Positions 43,915 to 52,585 of a stretch of DNA of 64,000 nt are shown here, one piece after another. Each line of letters opens with the position of its first letter. Position 1 is the first letter of the stretch. A program made the translations under genes and the position numbers. Origin of the DNA: Mycobacterium sp. (lineage in GTDB: Bacteria; Actinomycetota; Actinomycetes; Mycobacteriales; Mycobacteriaceae). The notes below the pieces were generated by a model. It was not told the DNA's origin and did not search any database. It saw nothing but the letters and a program-made list of their open reading frames with translations. The stretch lies in the NCBI GenBank assembly GCA_016197405.1, contig JACPVR010000035.1, positions 1 to 64,000 of the forward strand, read 5' to 3'.

Positions 43915-44385
43915 GTGGATCGCGCACCGCAGCATGCGGCCCGCCCGACGCTCGGGCGGGCACGGCGTGCCGGTGCGATCGTGGGCGCACTGGCGGCGCT
44001 GGCCGCGCTGACGGTCGGCGCGATGGCGCTCAACCGCCCGGAGACCGCTGTCGTGAGCACTCTGACCTCGGCCAGGGAGATCACCACCCAGCCCCCGGTG
44101 CCGATCCCGCTGTCGGCCGACGAGCTGCTGGACCTGCTGGATGCCCCGCCGGACTACGGCCCCCTCACCGATACCCGCCGGCGCGCCTCTTGCCTGGCAG
44201 GGCTGGGCTACCCGGCCACTGCGGACGTGCTGGGTGCCCGCCAGGTGCAGATGCACGGGCGCATCGCCGTGGTGCTGCTGTTGGGCGGTGAGGACCCCGC
44301 AACGGTGACGGCCATCGCCGTTCCCGCCGGGTGCAGCTCGGTCGATACCGGTCTGCTGGCGCAAACCACCGTGAAAAGGCCGTGA
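43915..44385 (+). CDS. SigM-associated membrane protein (RsmA-like, anti-sigma domain missing)
   Basis: 156 residues from a GTG four bases after sigM. It has about 22 basic cytoplasmic residues, one membrane helix (GAIVGALAALAALTVGAMAL) and an extracytoplasmic domain with two cysteines (RRASCLAGLGYPAT and VPAGCSSVDTGLL) that resembles the C-terminal half of M. tuberculosis Rv3912 (RsmA). The M. tuberculosis protein, as I recall it, has about 254 residues and begins with a cytoplasmic anti-sigma domain of about 90 residues; nothing equivalent is encoded between the sigM stop and this start. The protein therefore may not bind SigM at all. Confidence 0.75.
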   Translation: MDRAPQHAARPTLGRARRAGAIVGALAALAALTVGAMALNRPETAVVSTLTSAREITTQPPVPIPLSADELLDLLDAPPDYGPLTDTRRRASCLAGLGYPATADVLGARQVQMHGRIAVVLLLGGEDPATVTAIAVPAGCSSVDTGLLAQTTVKRP

Positions 44386-44410
44386 CGCGGGTACCCGTGC
44401 ACACACGTCC

Positions 44411-44440
44411 GGGAACAGCCGGGCCTACCCTTGTGTTTGT
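44411..44440 (+). promoter_or_regulatory. SigH/SigE-type promoter of trxB-trxC
   Basis: GGGAAC (44411-44416), an 18-base spacer and GTTTGT (44435-44440) match the oxidative-stress ECF consensus GGGAAC...GTT of SigH. It lies 56 bases before the trxB start. In M. tuberculosis trxB is a SigH target, which fits. Confidence 0.6.
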
Positions 44441-44496
44441 ATTCGTGCCAACGCCGGCCCGCCTCGACTCTGCCGGCTCACGCCAGAAAGGTCCGT

Positions 44497-45492
44497 ATGA
44501 CCGCCAGCACGCCCATCCATGACGTCATCGTCATCGGTTCCGGACCCGCCGGATACACCGCGGGCATCTACACGGCCCGCGCCCAGCTCAATCCGGTGGT
44601 CTTCGAGGGAACCTCGTTCGGTGGCGCCCTAATGACCACCACCGAGGTGGAGAACTACCCCGGCTTCAAAGAAGGTATCGACGGGCCCGCGCTGATGGAG
44701 GAGATGCGCGAGCAGGCTCTGCGATTCGGTGCCGACCTGCAGATGGAGGATATCGAGCAGGTTTCGCTCGAGGGCCCCGTCAAGACCGTGACGACCTCCG
44801 GTGGCGAGACCTTCTCGGCACGCGCCGTCATCCTCGCGATGGGTGCGGCCGCGCGCTATCTGGGCATCCCGGGTGAGCAGGAGCTGCTCGGCCGTGGTGT
44901 CAGCGCGTGTGCCACCTGCGACGGGTTCTTCTTCAAGGATCAGGACATCGCGGTCATCGGCGGCGGCGACTCGGCCATGGAGGAAGCGACCTTCCTGACC
45001 AAGTTCGCCCGCAGTGTGACCCTGGTGCACCGCCGCGAGGAGTTCCGCGCCTCCCGCATCATGCTGGAACGGGCCCGCGCCAACGAAAAGATCACGTTCC
45101 TGACCAATACCGATGTCATCGCCGTCGAAGGCGACGGCACGGTGTCGGGGCTGCGGCTGCGCAACAAGGTCTCCGGCGAGGAGTCCGTCCTGCCGGTCAC
45201 CGGAATGTTCGTCGCGATCGGACACGATCCGCGCTCTGCGCTGGTCAAAGGCATCGTCGACCTCGATCCGGAGGGCTACGTGCTGGTCAAGGGCCGGTCG
45301 ACGGCGACCTCCGTCGAGGGTGTGTTCGCTGCCGGTGACCTGGTGGACCACACCTACCGGCAGGCGATCACGGCCGCCGGCAGCGGTTGTGCCGCGGCGA
45401 TCGACGCCGAGCGCTGGCTTGCCGAATCCGCCGAGAATGCGTCGGCGGCATCACAGACCCCCGACACCAACCTGATTGGAGCTCCGCAATGA
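44497..45492 (+). CDS. trxB: Thioredoxin reductase
   Basis: 331 residues from the ATG at 44497 after AGAAAGG. FAD motif IVIGSGPAGYTAGIYTARAQ, redox pair CATCDG, NADPH motif VIGGGDSAMEEATFL, and the late GVFAAGDLVDHTYRQAITAA. It passes electrons from NADPH to thioredoxin, encoded directly downstream with an ATGA overlap. A SigH-type promoter lies upstream. Confidence 0.96.
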   Translation: MTASTPIHDVIVIGSGPAGYTAGIYTARAQLNPVVFEGTSFGGALMTTTEVENYPGFKEGIDGPALMEEMREQALRFGADLQMEDIEQVSLEGPVKTVTTSGGETFSARAVILAMGAAARYLGIPGEQELLGRGVSACATCDGFFFKDQDIAVIGGGDSAMEEATFLTKFARSVTLVHRREEFRASRIMLERARANEKITFLTNTDVIAVEGDGTVSGLRLRNKVSGEESVLPVTGMFVAIGHDPRSALVKGIVDLDPEGYVLVKGRSTATSVEGVFAAGDLVDHTYRQAITAAGSGCAAAIDAERWLAESAENASAASQTPDTNLIGAPQ

Positions 45493-45830
45493 GTGATTCC
45501 GACGACAGCGCCACTGTCACCGTGTCCGACGACTCGTTCGCCGTCGACGTCCTGGGCAGCAGTCAGCCTGTGCTCGTTGACTTCTGGGCCACCTGGTGCG
45601 GCCCGTGCCGGATGGTTGCCCCGGTACTGGAGGAGATCGCCACCGAGAAGGCCGGCCAGCTCACCATCGCCAAGCTCGACGTCGACTCCAACCCGGAGAC
45701 TGCCAGAAACTTTCAGGTGGTCTCGATCCCGACGATGATCCTGTTCAAGGACGGCGAGGCGGTCAAGAGAATCGTCGGCGCCAAGGGTAAGGCGGCTTTG
45801 CTGCGGGAGCTGTCCGACGTCGTTTCCTAG
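45489..45830 (+). CDS. trxC: Thioredoxin
   Basis: 113 residues. Active site FWATWCGPCRMVAPVLEEIA, cis-Pro in VVSIPTMILFKDGE, and the full thioredoxin fold. It reduces protein disulfides, ribonucleotide reductase and peroxiredoxins, using TrxB. Start overlaps the trxB stop by four bases. Often named trxC in mycobacteria. Confidence 0.96.
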   Translation: MSDSDDSATVTVSDDSFAVDVLGSSQPVLVDFWATWCGPCRMVAPVLEEIATEKAGQLTIAKLDVDSNPETARNFQVVSIPTMILFKDGEAVKRIVGAKGKAALLRELSDVVS

Positions 45831-45985
45831 AAGGTTTCGAAAAACCTGCGGATTCGCTTCGAACCGGCGGCTCGCGCCTGGGGTTTTCCTGATTCCGGCG
45901 CGCGTCTGAGAGAATGCTGGCTAGCCTGCTGGCCACTGTCACGGCATAGCCACGCCGTTGACCGCGAAGACTGAAGGGCCCCGTG

Positions 45986-47209
45986 ATGTCGACTCCGCGC
46001 CGCGATAACACCGCAGACGCACTGCGTCTCGGTGACCGCAGCGCAGCTGTGGCCGAGATCCGGGCAGCCCTGTCGGCGCTGGGTCTGGTCGACAACCCCG
46101 ACGCCGATCTGAGTACCGGTCGCCACGTGGCGTTGGACTTCTTCGACACCGATCTCGACGAGGCGGTGCGGGCATTCCAGCAAGGTCGCGGGTTGCTGGT
46201 GGACGGTGTCGTCGGCGAGGCGACCTACCGTTCACTCAAGGAGGCGTCCTACCGCCTGGGCGCCCGCACCCTCAACCATCAGTTCGGCGCCCCGATGTAC
46301 GGCGACGACGTCGCCACGCTGCAGGCGCGCCTGCAGGATCTCGGTTTCTACACCGGCATGGTCGACGGCCACTTCGGTCTGCAGACGCATAACGCGCTGA
46401 TGTCCTACCAACGTGAGTACGGCCTGTCCGCCGACGGTATCTGCGGCCCGGAAACGTTGCGTTCCTTGTATTTTCTCGGTTCGCGGGTCACCGGCGGTTC
46501 GCCGCATGCGATCCACGAGGAGGAGCTAGTCCGACGCTCGGGCCCCAAGCTGTCGGGGAAGCGGATCATCATCGATCCGGGCCGCGGCGGTAGCGACCAC
46601 GGTCTGATCACGCAGGGTCCGGACGGTCCGATCAGCGAAGCGGATGCGTTGTGGGACTTGGCAAGTCGTCTCGAAGGCCGGATGACGGCGATCGGTATGG
46701 AGACGTTCCTCTCGCGCCCGGCCAATCGCAGTCCGTCCGATGCCGAGCGCGCCGCGACGGCCAATGATGTCGGCGCCGATCTGATGATCAGCTTGCGGTG
46801 TGCCACCCAGCCCAGCCCGTCGGCCAACGGTGTCGCGTCGTTCCACTTCGGCAACTCACATGGCTCGGTGTCGACCATCGGGCGCAATCTCGCCGATTTC
46901 ATTCAGCGGGAAGTGGTGGCCAGAACCGGTTTACGGGATTGCCGTACCCACGGCCGTACCTGGGACCTGCTGCGGCTGACCCGGATGCCCACCGTCCAGG
47001 TGGACGTCGGCTACATCACCAATCCACGGGACCGCGAGATGCTGGTCTCGACGCAGACCCGCGACGCCATCGCCGAGGGCATTCTGGCCGCGGTGAAGCG
47101 GCTCTACCTGCTGGGCAAGAACGACCGGCCGACCGGCACGTTCACCTTCGCCGAGCTGTTGGCACACGAGCTCGCGGTCGATCAGGCCGGCCGGCTCAGC
47201 GGTACCTGA
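45986..47209 (+). CDS. cwlM: CwlM, amidase-like regulator of peptidoglycan synthesis
   Basis: 407 residues from the ATG at 45986 (GTG at 45983 is an alternative). Two peptidoglycan-binding repeats come first (DEAVRAFQQGRGLLVDGVVG, LGFYTGMVDGHFGLQTHNAL), then an amidase_3 fold. The zinc site is broken: DPGHGG is DPGRGG here, and the usual SIHAN-type His is replaced in LMISLRCATQ. No signal peptide is present. This fits the known role of mycobacterial CwlM as a cytoplasmic, PknB-phosphorylated activator of MurA rather than a hydrolase. Its 3' end overlaps the convergent gene by 14 bases. Confidence 0.93.
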   Translation: MSTPRRDNTADALRLGDRSAAVAEIRAALSALGLVDNPDADLSTGRHVALDFFDTDLDEAVRAFQQGRGLLVDGVVGEATYRSLKEASYRLGARTLNHQFGAPMYGDDVATLQARLQDLGFYTGMVDGHFGLQTHNALMSYQREYGLSADGICGPETLRSLYFLGSRVTGGSPHAIHEEELVRRSGPKLSGKRIIIDPGRGGSDHGLITQGPDGPISEADALWDLASRLEGRMTAIGMETFLSRPANRSPSDAERAATANDVGADLMISLRCATQPSPSANGVASFHFGNSHGSVSTIGRNLADFIQREVVARTGLRDCRTHGRTWDLLRLTRMPTVQVDVGYITNPRDREMLVSTQTRDAIAEGILAAVKRLYLLGKNDRPTGTFTFAELLAHELAVDQAGRLSGT

Positions 47210-47954
47210 TCGCCGGTTCAGCTATTCTCGCTGCGGCCCCGACGGGCTGCTCCAGTTGGGCGCTCTCCAGCAATCGCTCCAGTGCCGCCTCGACCTGAGC
47301 TTTCCAGCCGAGCCCCTTGTCGAGCTCGAGGCGAAGCCGCGGGAAGTACGGATGCGGGGCGACGACGACGAATCCGGCCTCGAGCAGAAATTCGGCGTCG
47401 ATCATGCACTTGTCGAACGAGCATTCGCCGAGCGGTCGGACCGCGGTGACGAGTTCGGAGTCGTGCGCTTGTTCTTCCAGCGCGGCGGCAGCGGCGGCGG
47501 TTCGGCCGAATGCCTCGAGGGCGCGGACACCACGGCGCACCAGTTCGGTGACGACCGCGGCGACGAGACTGTTGGTCAGTCCCTCCCCCGCCGGCCCGGG
47601 CTCGACGCCCATCGAGGTGAGGAGGACGGCGTCGGCACTCACCGGCCCGGTGGGAAATCGTTGGGCCCTCGGCAGCGCGTACGGCGGTGCGTAGAGGACA
47701 TAGCCGAGGACGGGATGTTCGGTGCTGTCGGTGTCGTCGTCGCGCCCGACCGGAACGGCAGTGGCGACCTGTCCGCAGGAGCCCCACTCGAGCATCACCA
47801 TCGACAGCCATGCTTCTTTTTCGAATTCCGGATCGGACAGATGATCGTCGTGTCCGACGGCGCCCGGATCGACTTCCCAGAAGACGCACTGCCGGGCGTG
47901 CTTGGGCAACAGCTCGAACCCATCGAGTCGCAACGGCGTGATACGAGCGGACAC
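47196..47954 (-). CDS. Conserved GNAT-like protein
   Basis: 252 residues from GTG. The middle part, SADAVLLTSMGVEPGPAGEG followed by LTNSLVAAVVTELVRRGVRA, has the strand-loop-helix pattern of an N-acetyltransferase acyl-CoA site, though the pyrophosphate loop is not canonical. The C-terminus (AGFVVVAPHPYFPRLRLELD) is the usual late strand. Same position as Rv3916c, between cwlM and parB. Acetyltransferase activity is unproven. Confidence 0.8.
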   Translation of the reverse strand: MSARITPLRLDGFELLPKHARQCVFWEVDPGAVGHDDHLSDPEFEKEAWLSMVMLEWGSCGQVATAVPVGRDDDTDSTEHPVLGYVLYAPPYALPRAQRFPTGPVSADAVLLTSMGVEPGPAGEGLTNSLVAAVVTELVRRGVRALEAFGRTAAAAAALEEQAHDSELVTAVRPLGECSFDKCMIDAEFLLEAGFVVVAPHPYFPRLRLELDKGLGWKAQVEAALERLLESAQLEQPVGAAARIAEPAIRYR

Positions 47955-48180
47955 TAGCTTTCCGGGCCTTTCAGCGGTGCTGTCGTGCGTAGCAGCCCCT
48001 CCAGGATAGGAGACAACGCGGCACCCTGACCATTATCGCCCGCTTCGGCGAGCAAGGATCGAACTGTCATTGAATTCACTTGCTACGCAAGCGCTTTGAA
48101 TATTCCAGCACTTTTCCGCCCGACTCAGACCGCAGATATGTCACAGTGACGTAACTCGCTCATATCTCCCGACGTGGATT

Positions 48181-49167
48181 TCAGCCGCCAGTTTTCTCCA
48201 TCAACGCGATGATCCGCTGCAAGTCCTCGACCGACCCGAACTCGACCACGATCTTGCCTTTTCGTTTGCCGAGACTGACCGTGACGCGGGTGTCGTACGC
48301 GCTCGACAGCTTCTCGGCGACATCCTGCAGACCCGGCATCTGGATCGGCTTCCGTCGCGGCGGTGCCGGCTTGCTGGTGTCCTCCCGGTTGGCCAACGTG
48401 ACGGCCTCCTCGGTCGCCCGCACCGACATCCCCTCGGCCACGATGCGCGCAGCCAGTTCCTCCTGCGCCTCCGGTCCGGCCTCCAGTGCCAACAGCGCGC
48501 GGGCGTGGCCGGCCGACAGCACGCCGGCCGCGACGCGGCGCTGCACCGGGATGGGCAGGCGCAGGAGCCGGATCATATTGGTGATCAGCGGACGGGAGCG
48601 GCCGATCCGGGCGGCCAGCTCGTCGTGCGTCACCTCGAATTCGTCCAGCAGCTGCTGGTAGGCGGCCGCCTCTTCCAACGGGTTCAGCTGCGCCCGGTGG
48701 ATGTTCTCCAGGAGCGCATCGCGCAGCAGATTGTCGTCGGCGGTTTCCCGCACGATCGCCGGGATGGCGGTGAGCCCCGCTGCCTGCGCGGCCCGCCACC
48801 TCCGCTCCCCCATCACGAGCTGATAGCGGATGTCGCCGGATGCCGGCACCTCACGCACCACGATCGGCTGCATCAGACCGAACTCGCGGATCGAGTGGAC
48901 AAGTTCGGCGAGCGCGTCGTCGTCGAACACCTGCCGCGGTTGGCGGGGGTTCGGCTCGATGGCGGAAGGCTCGATCTCGCGATACACCGCCCCCACTTCG
49001 GCGATCTCCGGCGTCGGCTCGGGCCGCCCACCGAGCAACACGTCCGCGGCTCCCTGACCCATCCGCGGACCCAGCGTGGCGGCCTGGCCGTCTTCGACGG
49101 GTCCGGTCGGAATCAGCGACGCGAGGCCGCGACCGAGGCCGCCCTTGCGACGTGACGGAGTTGTCAT
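48181..49167 (-). CDS. parB: Chromosome partitioning protein ParB
   Basis: 328 residues. The CTPase/ParB N-terminal domain has VRSI-like HSIREFGLMQPIVVREVP and the GERRWRAAQAAGLTAIPAIV motif (GERRxRA). The helix-turn-helix region ELAARIGRSRPLITNMIRLL binds parS. A C-terminal dimerisation domain follows (RVTVSLGKRKGKIVVEFGSV). ParB loads at parS, spreads as a CTP-dependent clamp and pairs with ParA to move origins. Start overlaps the parA stop by four bases (ATGA). Confidence 0.96.
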   Translation of the reverse strand: MTTPSRRKGGLGRGLASLIPTGPVEDGQAATLGPRMGQGAADVLLGGRPEPTPEIAEVGAVYREIEPSAIEPNPRQPRQVFDDDALAELVHSIREFGLMQPIVVREVPASGDIRYQLVMGERRWRAAQAAGLTAIPAIVRETADDNLLRDALLENIHRAQLNPLEEAAAYQQLLDEFEVTHDELAARIGRSRPLITNMIRLLRLPIPVQRRVAAGVLSAGHARALLALEAGPEAQEELAARIVAEGMSVRATEEAVTLANREDTSKPAPPRRKPIQMPGLQDVAEKLSSAYDTRVTVSLGKRKGKIVVEFGSVEDLQRIIALMEKTGG

Positions 49168-50123
49168 GCGTGTCCCTTCGGTGAAGCAGCTCCGCGCTCG
49201 GCGATCTCACGGCTGGCGTCCAAGTAGCTCATCGCACCGCGTGAGCCAGGGTCGTAATCGATGATGGTCATGCTGTACCCGGGGGCTTCCGAGACCTTCA
49301 CACTGCGCGGGATCACCGTCCGGAGCACCTTGTCGCCGAAGTGACGCCGCACCTCTTCGGCGACCTGGTCGGCCAGCTTGGTGCGACCGTCGTGCATCGT
49401 GAGGATCACCGTGGTGACCTCCAGCCGGGGATTCAGATGCGCCTTCACCATCTCGATGTTGTTCATCAACTGCGACACCCCCTCCAGCGCGTAGTACTCG
49501 CACTGGATCGGAATCAGCACCTCGGGCGCCGCGACAAGCGCGTTGATGGTGAGCAACCCGAGCGACGGCGGGCAGTCGATGAAGACGTAGTCGAAGTCGG
49601 ACTGTTCCAGCTCGGCCAGCGCATTGCGCAGTCGATTCTCGCGAGCCACCATGCTGACCAATTCGATTTCCGCGCCGGCCAGATCGATGGTCGCCGGTAC
49701 GCAGAACAGTCGCTCGTTGTGAGGGCTGCGCCGCAGTGCCTCATGCAGTGGGATCTCGCCGATGAGGACCTCGTAGGACGACGGCGTCCCCGACTGTCGG
49801 CGGTCGATGCCGAGAGCGGTACTGGCGTTGCCCTGGGGGTCGAGATCGATGACCAACGACTTGAGTCCCTGTACCGCCAGGGCCGCCGCCAGGTTCACCG
49901 CCGTCGTGGTCTTACCGACGCCGCCCTTCTGGTTGGCGATGGTGAACACCCGCAGCCGAGTCGGGTGAGGCAGGGTGCGGTTGGTGTGCAGTACCTGCAT
50001 CGCGCGTTCGGCGGCGGCACCGATGGGGGTGTCGTACTCGCTGGATCCGTTCCATGTTTCACGTGAAACACGCGCTGCGTCGGAACCGCCCGCGGCAGAG
50101 GTTCCCTCTGAGCCCTGCGTCAT
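49164..50123 (-). CDS. parA: Chromosome partitioning ATPase ParA
   Basis: 319 residues from the ATG at 50123; the longer open frame overlaps rsmG antisense and is rejected. Deviant Walker A NQKGGVGKTTTAVNLAAALA, Walker A' FDYVFIDCPPSLGLLTINAL, and IDLDPQGNASTALGID. It forms a nucleoid or polar gradient that pulls ParB-parS complexes. The N-terminal extension contains RVSRETW, encoded by an internal parS. Follows rsmG, overlapping it by four bases. Confidence 0.96.
   Translation of the reverse strand: MTQGSEGTSAAGGSDAARVSRETWNGSSEYDTPIGAAAERAMQVLHTNRTLPHPTRLRVFTIANQKGGVGKTTTAVNLAAALAVQGLKSLVIDLDPQGNASTALGIDRRQSGTPSSYEVLIGEIPLHEALRRSPHNERLFCVPATIDLAGAEIELVSMVARENRLRNALAELEQSDFDYVFIDCPPSLGLLTINALVAAPEVLIPIQCEYYALEGVSQLMNNIEMVKAHLNPRLEVTTVILTMHDGRTKLADQVAEEVRRHFGDKVLRTVIPRSVKVSEAPGYSMTIIDYDPGSRGAMSYLDASREIAERGAASPKGHA
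50055..50070. promoter_or_regulatory. parS site 1, inside parA
   Basis: Perfect 16-bp palindrome TGTTTCACGTGAAACA, the universal parS consensus, within codons for the N-terminal extension of ParA. ParB binds here to load near the origin. Confidence 0.95.
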
Positions 50124-50824
50124 GGTCTCCTCCCCCGGGACGACCCCGGCCGTACGGACCGCCGCTTCCGATCGCCGCGGACGGCGACCACCACGGTGGC
50201 CGGCGGAGTCAAAAAGTTCACGCCACATTTGACCACCCTTACCTCGGACACGCCCAACGTTGTCATCGCCTGTCGGTACTCGTCTACTTCGGTCTGGGCG
50301 CGATCGCCCTTGATGGCGAGCATCTGGCCACCGGGCCGCAGCAGCGGCAGGCTCCAGCGGGTCAGCTTGTCGAGCGCCGCGACCGCTCTCGACGTCACGA
50401 AATCCAGATCCCCGTGCGCCCGTTTCACGGCGGGCTCCTCGGCGCGGCCCCGGACCACCGTCACGCGCGCCAAGCCCAACGACTCGACGACCTCCTCGAG
50501 GAAGGTGGCGCGACGCAGGAGTGGCTCGATCAGAGTGATGTTGAGGTCCGGGCGGGCGATGGCAAGTGGGATACCCGGCAACCCGGCACCACTGCCGATG
50601 TCGGCAACTCGCGTCGCCTCGGGGAGCAACTCCCCCACCGCGGCGCTGTTGAGCACATGGCGATCCCACAACCGTTCGGTCTCACGGGGACCGATCAGCC
50701 CGCGTTCCACGCCCGCGGTCGCGAGGTATCCAACATACCGCTCGGCGAGATCCAGTCGATCACCGAAGACCTCGGCGGCGCCGGCCGGCGCATCCGAGGT
50801 GCCGTCATGTTTCACGTGAAACAT
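50120..50824 (-). CDS. rsmG: 16S rRNA (guanine-527-N7)-methyltransferase
   Basis: 234 residues. The SAM-binding motif is VADIGSGAGLPGIPLAIARP, followed by LIEPLLRRATFLEEVVESLG; NSAAVGELLPEATR lies upstream. It methylates G527 of 16S rRNA; loss gives low-level streptomycin resistance. The ATG at 50824 places parS site 2 over the first codons, giving the N-terminus MFHVKH. The C-terminal end is basic. It overlaps parA by four bases. Confidence 0.95.
   Translation of the reverse strand: MFHVKHDGTSDAPAGAAEVFGDRLDLAERYVGYLATAGVERGLIGPRETERLWDRHVLNSAAVGELLPEATRVADIGSGAGLPGIPLAIARPDLNITLIEPLLRRATFLEEVVESLGLARVTVVRGRAEEPAVKRAHGDLDFVTSRAVAALDKLTRWSLPLLRPGGQMLAIKGDRAQTEVDEYRQAMTTLGVSEVRVVKCGVNFLTPPATVVVAVRGDRKRRSVRPGSSRGRRP
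50808..50823. promoter_or_regulatory. parS site 2, at the rsmG start
   Basis: Perfect TGTTTCACGTGAAACA. Read on the minus strand it supplies the first codons of rsmG, 753 bases from parS site 1. Confidence 0.95.
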
Positions 50825-50907
50825 CCTCCGGCTCTCGAGACAGTGCGCCTGGCATCCGGCGGACCTCCACTCGAACTACATAGATGTAACTTGCGCTGAA
50901 GACCGTC

Positions 50908-51459
50908 TCAGTCGACCAGGACGACGACACGGCGAGAAGGCTCCACGCCCTCGCTCTCGCTGCGGACGCCGTCCACGGCGGCAACGGCGTCGTGCACGAT
51001 CTTGCGCTCGAACGGCGTCATCGGGGCGAGCTGTTCGCGCTCGCCGCTCTCCAGCACGCGGTGGGCCACCTTGTCACCCAGCGCCGCGAGCTCTTCGCGA
51101 CGGCGACGGCGCCACCCCGCGATATCGAGCATCAGTCGACTGCGCTCACCGGTCTTCTGGTGCACCGCCAACCGGGTCAGCTCCTGCAGGGCATCCAGCA
51201 CCTCGCCCTTGCGGCCGACGAGCTTCACCAGATCCTCGCCGCCATCGATGCTCACCACGGCACGGCTGCCTTCGACGTCGAGGTCGATATCGCCATCGAA
51301 GTCCAGGAGGTCCAGCAGCTCCTCGAGATAGTCGCCGGCGATCTCGCCTTCGGCGACCAGCCGGTCCTCGCTGTCCTCGGTCTTGCCCACCACGTCCGCG
51401 GTGGTGTCTTCCACGCTCTCAGTCGTCTCGAGCTTCTCGGTGGTATCTGCGTCAGTCAT
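50908..51459 (-). CDS. jag: Jag/KhpB RNA-binding protein (KH and R3H)
   Basis: 183 residues. An acidic N-terminus of about 40 residues precedes a KH domain (DLVKLVGRKGEVLDALQELT with the GxxG-like loop RKGE) and a C-terminal R3H domain (MTPFERKIVHDAVAAVDGVR). It binds RNA and in other bacteria affects cell shape and peptidoglycan synthesis. Same position as Rv3920c, between yidC and rsmG. Same-strand operon. Confidence 0.92.
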   Translation of the reverse strand: MTDADTTEKLETTESVEDTTADVVGKTEDSEDRLVAEGEIAGDYLEELLDLLDFDGDIDLDVEGSRAVVSIDGGEDLVKLVGRKGEVLDALQELTRLAVHQKTGERSRLMLDIAGWRRRRREELAALGDKVAHRVLESGEREQLAPMTPFERKIVHDAVAAVDGVRSESEGVEPSRRVVVLVD

Positions 51460-51523
51460 GTCGTTCCATCCTCTTCCCTCTTGGCGGTGGCGGCGGTCTG
51501 TTCACCTCGGTGGTGAAAAGCCG

Positions 51524-52585
51524 TCACCGCTTACGTTTCTTCGGCCGAGCGCCGGGGCGCGGCCGATTACCCGGAGCCACGTCATCCGTGCCGTCGTCGG
51601 CCGTACCCGCGGACTCGGTGCCGTCGCTCTCGACGATCTCCGCGGCATCCGTCGCTGACGCCGCCGTCGGCTTGCGTCCCTTCGCGGGTTTGACGCCGGG
51701 AGCCGGCGCATTGGCGGACCGCCGCTCGATGGCTTCCTGCTTCTTGGCTTCTTCTTCTTTCTCGATCCGGCCGAACACGAGGTGCTGCTGACCGAAGGTC
51801 CAGATGTTGTTGGCGAACCAGTACAAGATGATGGCCAGCGGGAGGAACGGTCCACCGGCGACGACACCGAACGGGAACACGTAAAGCGCGAGCTTGTTCA
51901 TCAGTGCGGTCTGCGGGTTGGCCGCGGCTTCGGGGCTCTGCCGCGCGATCGAGGCGCGGCTGTTGAAGTAGGTCGCGATACCCGCCAGGATCATGATCGG
52001 CACACCGACCGCGATGACAGCCGTCCGACTGAACTCGGTGAACGCGTCGATACCGGTGGTCTGGATCATGGTCGCGCCCAGAGGCGCACCGAACAGGTTG
52101 GCGTCCAGGAAGTGGCCCACGTCGGTGGCGCTGAAGACGTAGTTACCGACGGCGCGGTTCTCCTCCACCGTGAGGTGGATCTGACCGAAGCCACCTTGGG
52201 TCCGGTTGAAGGAGCGCAACACGTGGAACAACCCGAGGAACACCGGGATCTGCGCCAGCATCGGCAAGCAGCCCAGGATCGGGTTGAAGCCGTGTTCCTT
52301 CTGCAGCTTCTGCATCTCCAGCGCCATCCGCTGGCGATCTTTTCCGTACTTCTTCTGTAGCGCCTTGATCTGCGGCTGCAACTCCTGCATCTGCCGCGTG
52401 GTGCGGATCTGCCGGACGAAGGGCTTGTACAGAATCGCGCGGAGGCTGAAGACCAGGAACATCACCGCGAGCGCCCAGGCGAAGAAGTTGGACGGACCCA
52501 GCAGCAGAGCGAAAAGCTTGTACCAGACCCACATGATCGCCGACACCGGGTAATAGATGATGTCGAGGCTGAACCAATTAAACAT
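51524..52585 (-). CDS. yidC: Membrane protein insertase YidC
   Basis: 353 residues from the ATG at 52585. Five helices of the YidC core: WYKLFALLLGPSNFFAWALA, then the cytoplasmic hairpin (RQMQELQPQIKALQKKYGKD), then LPMLAQIPVFLGLFHVLRSF with the groove region. The long C-terminal tail (about 270-353) is charged, ending in RPGARPKKRKR, suited to ribosome contact. It inserts membrane proteins with or without SecYEG. Overlaps yidD by eight bases. Confidence 0.95.
   Translation of the reverse strand: MFNWFSLDIIYYPVSAIMWVWYKLFALLLGPSNFFAWALAVMFLVFSLRAILYKPFVRQIRTTRQMQELQPQIKALQKKYGKDRQRMALEMQKLQKEHGFNPILGCLPMLAQIPVFLGLFHVLRSFNRTQGGFGQIHLTVEENRAVGNYVFSATDVGHFLDANLFGAPLGATMIQTTGIDAFTEFSRTAVIAVGVPIMILAGIATYFNSRASIARQSPEAAANPQTALMNKLALYVFPFGVVAGGPFLPLAIILYWFANNIWTFGQQHLVFGRIEKEEEAKKQEAIERRSANAPAPGVKPAKGRKPTAASATDAAEIVESDGTESAGTADDGTDDVAPGNRPRPGARPKKRKR

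Noticed and set aside
45833..45848. AGGTTT...AAACCT hairpin after trxC
   Set aside because: The stem is only 6 bp and AT-rich, without a T-run; too weak to call a terminator.
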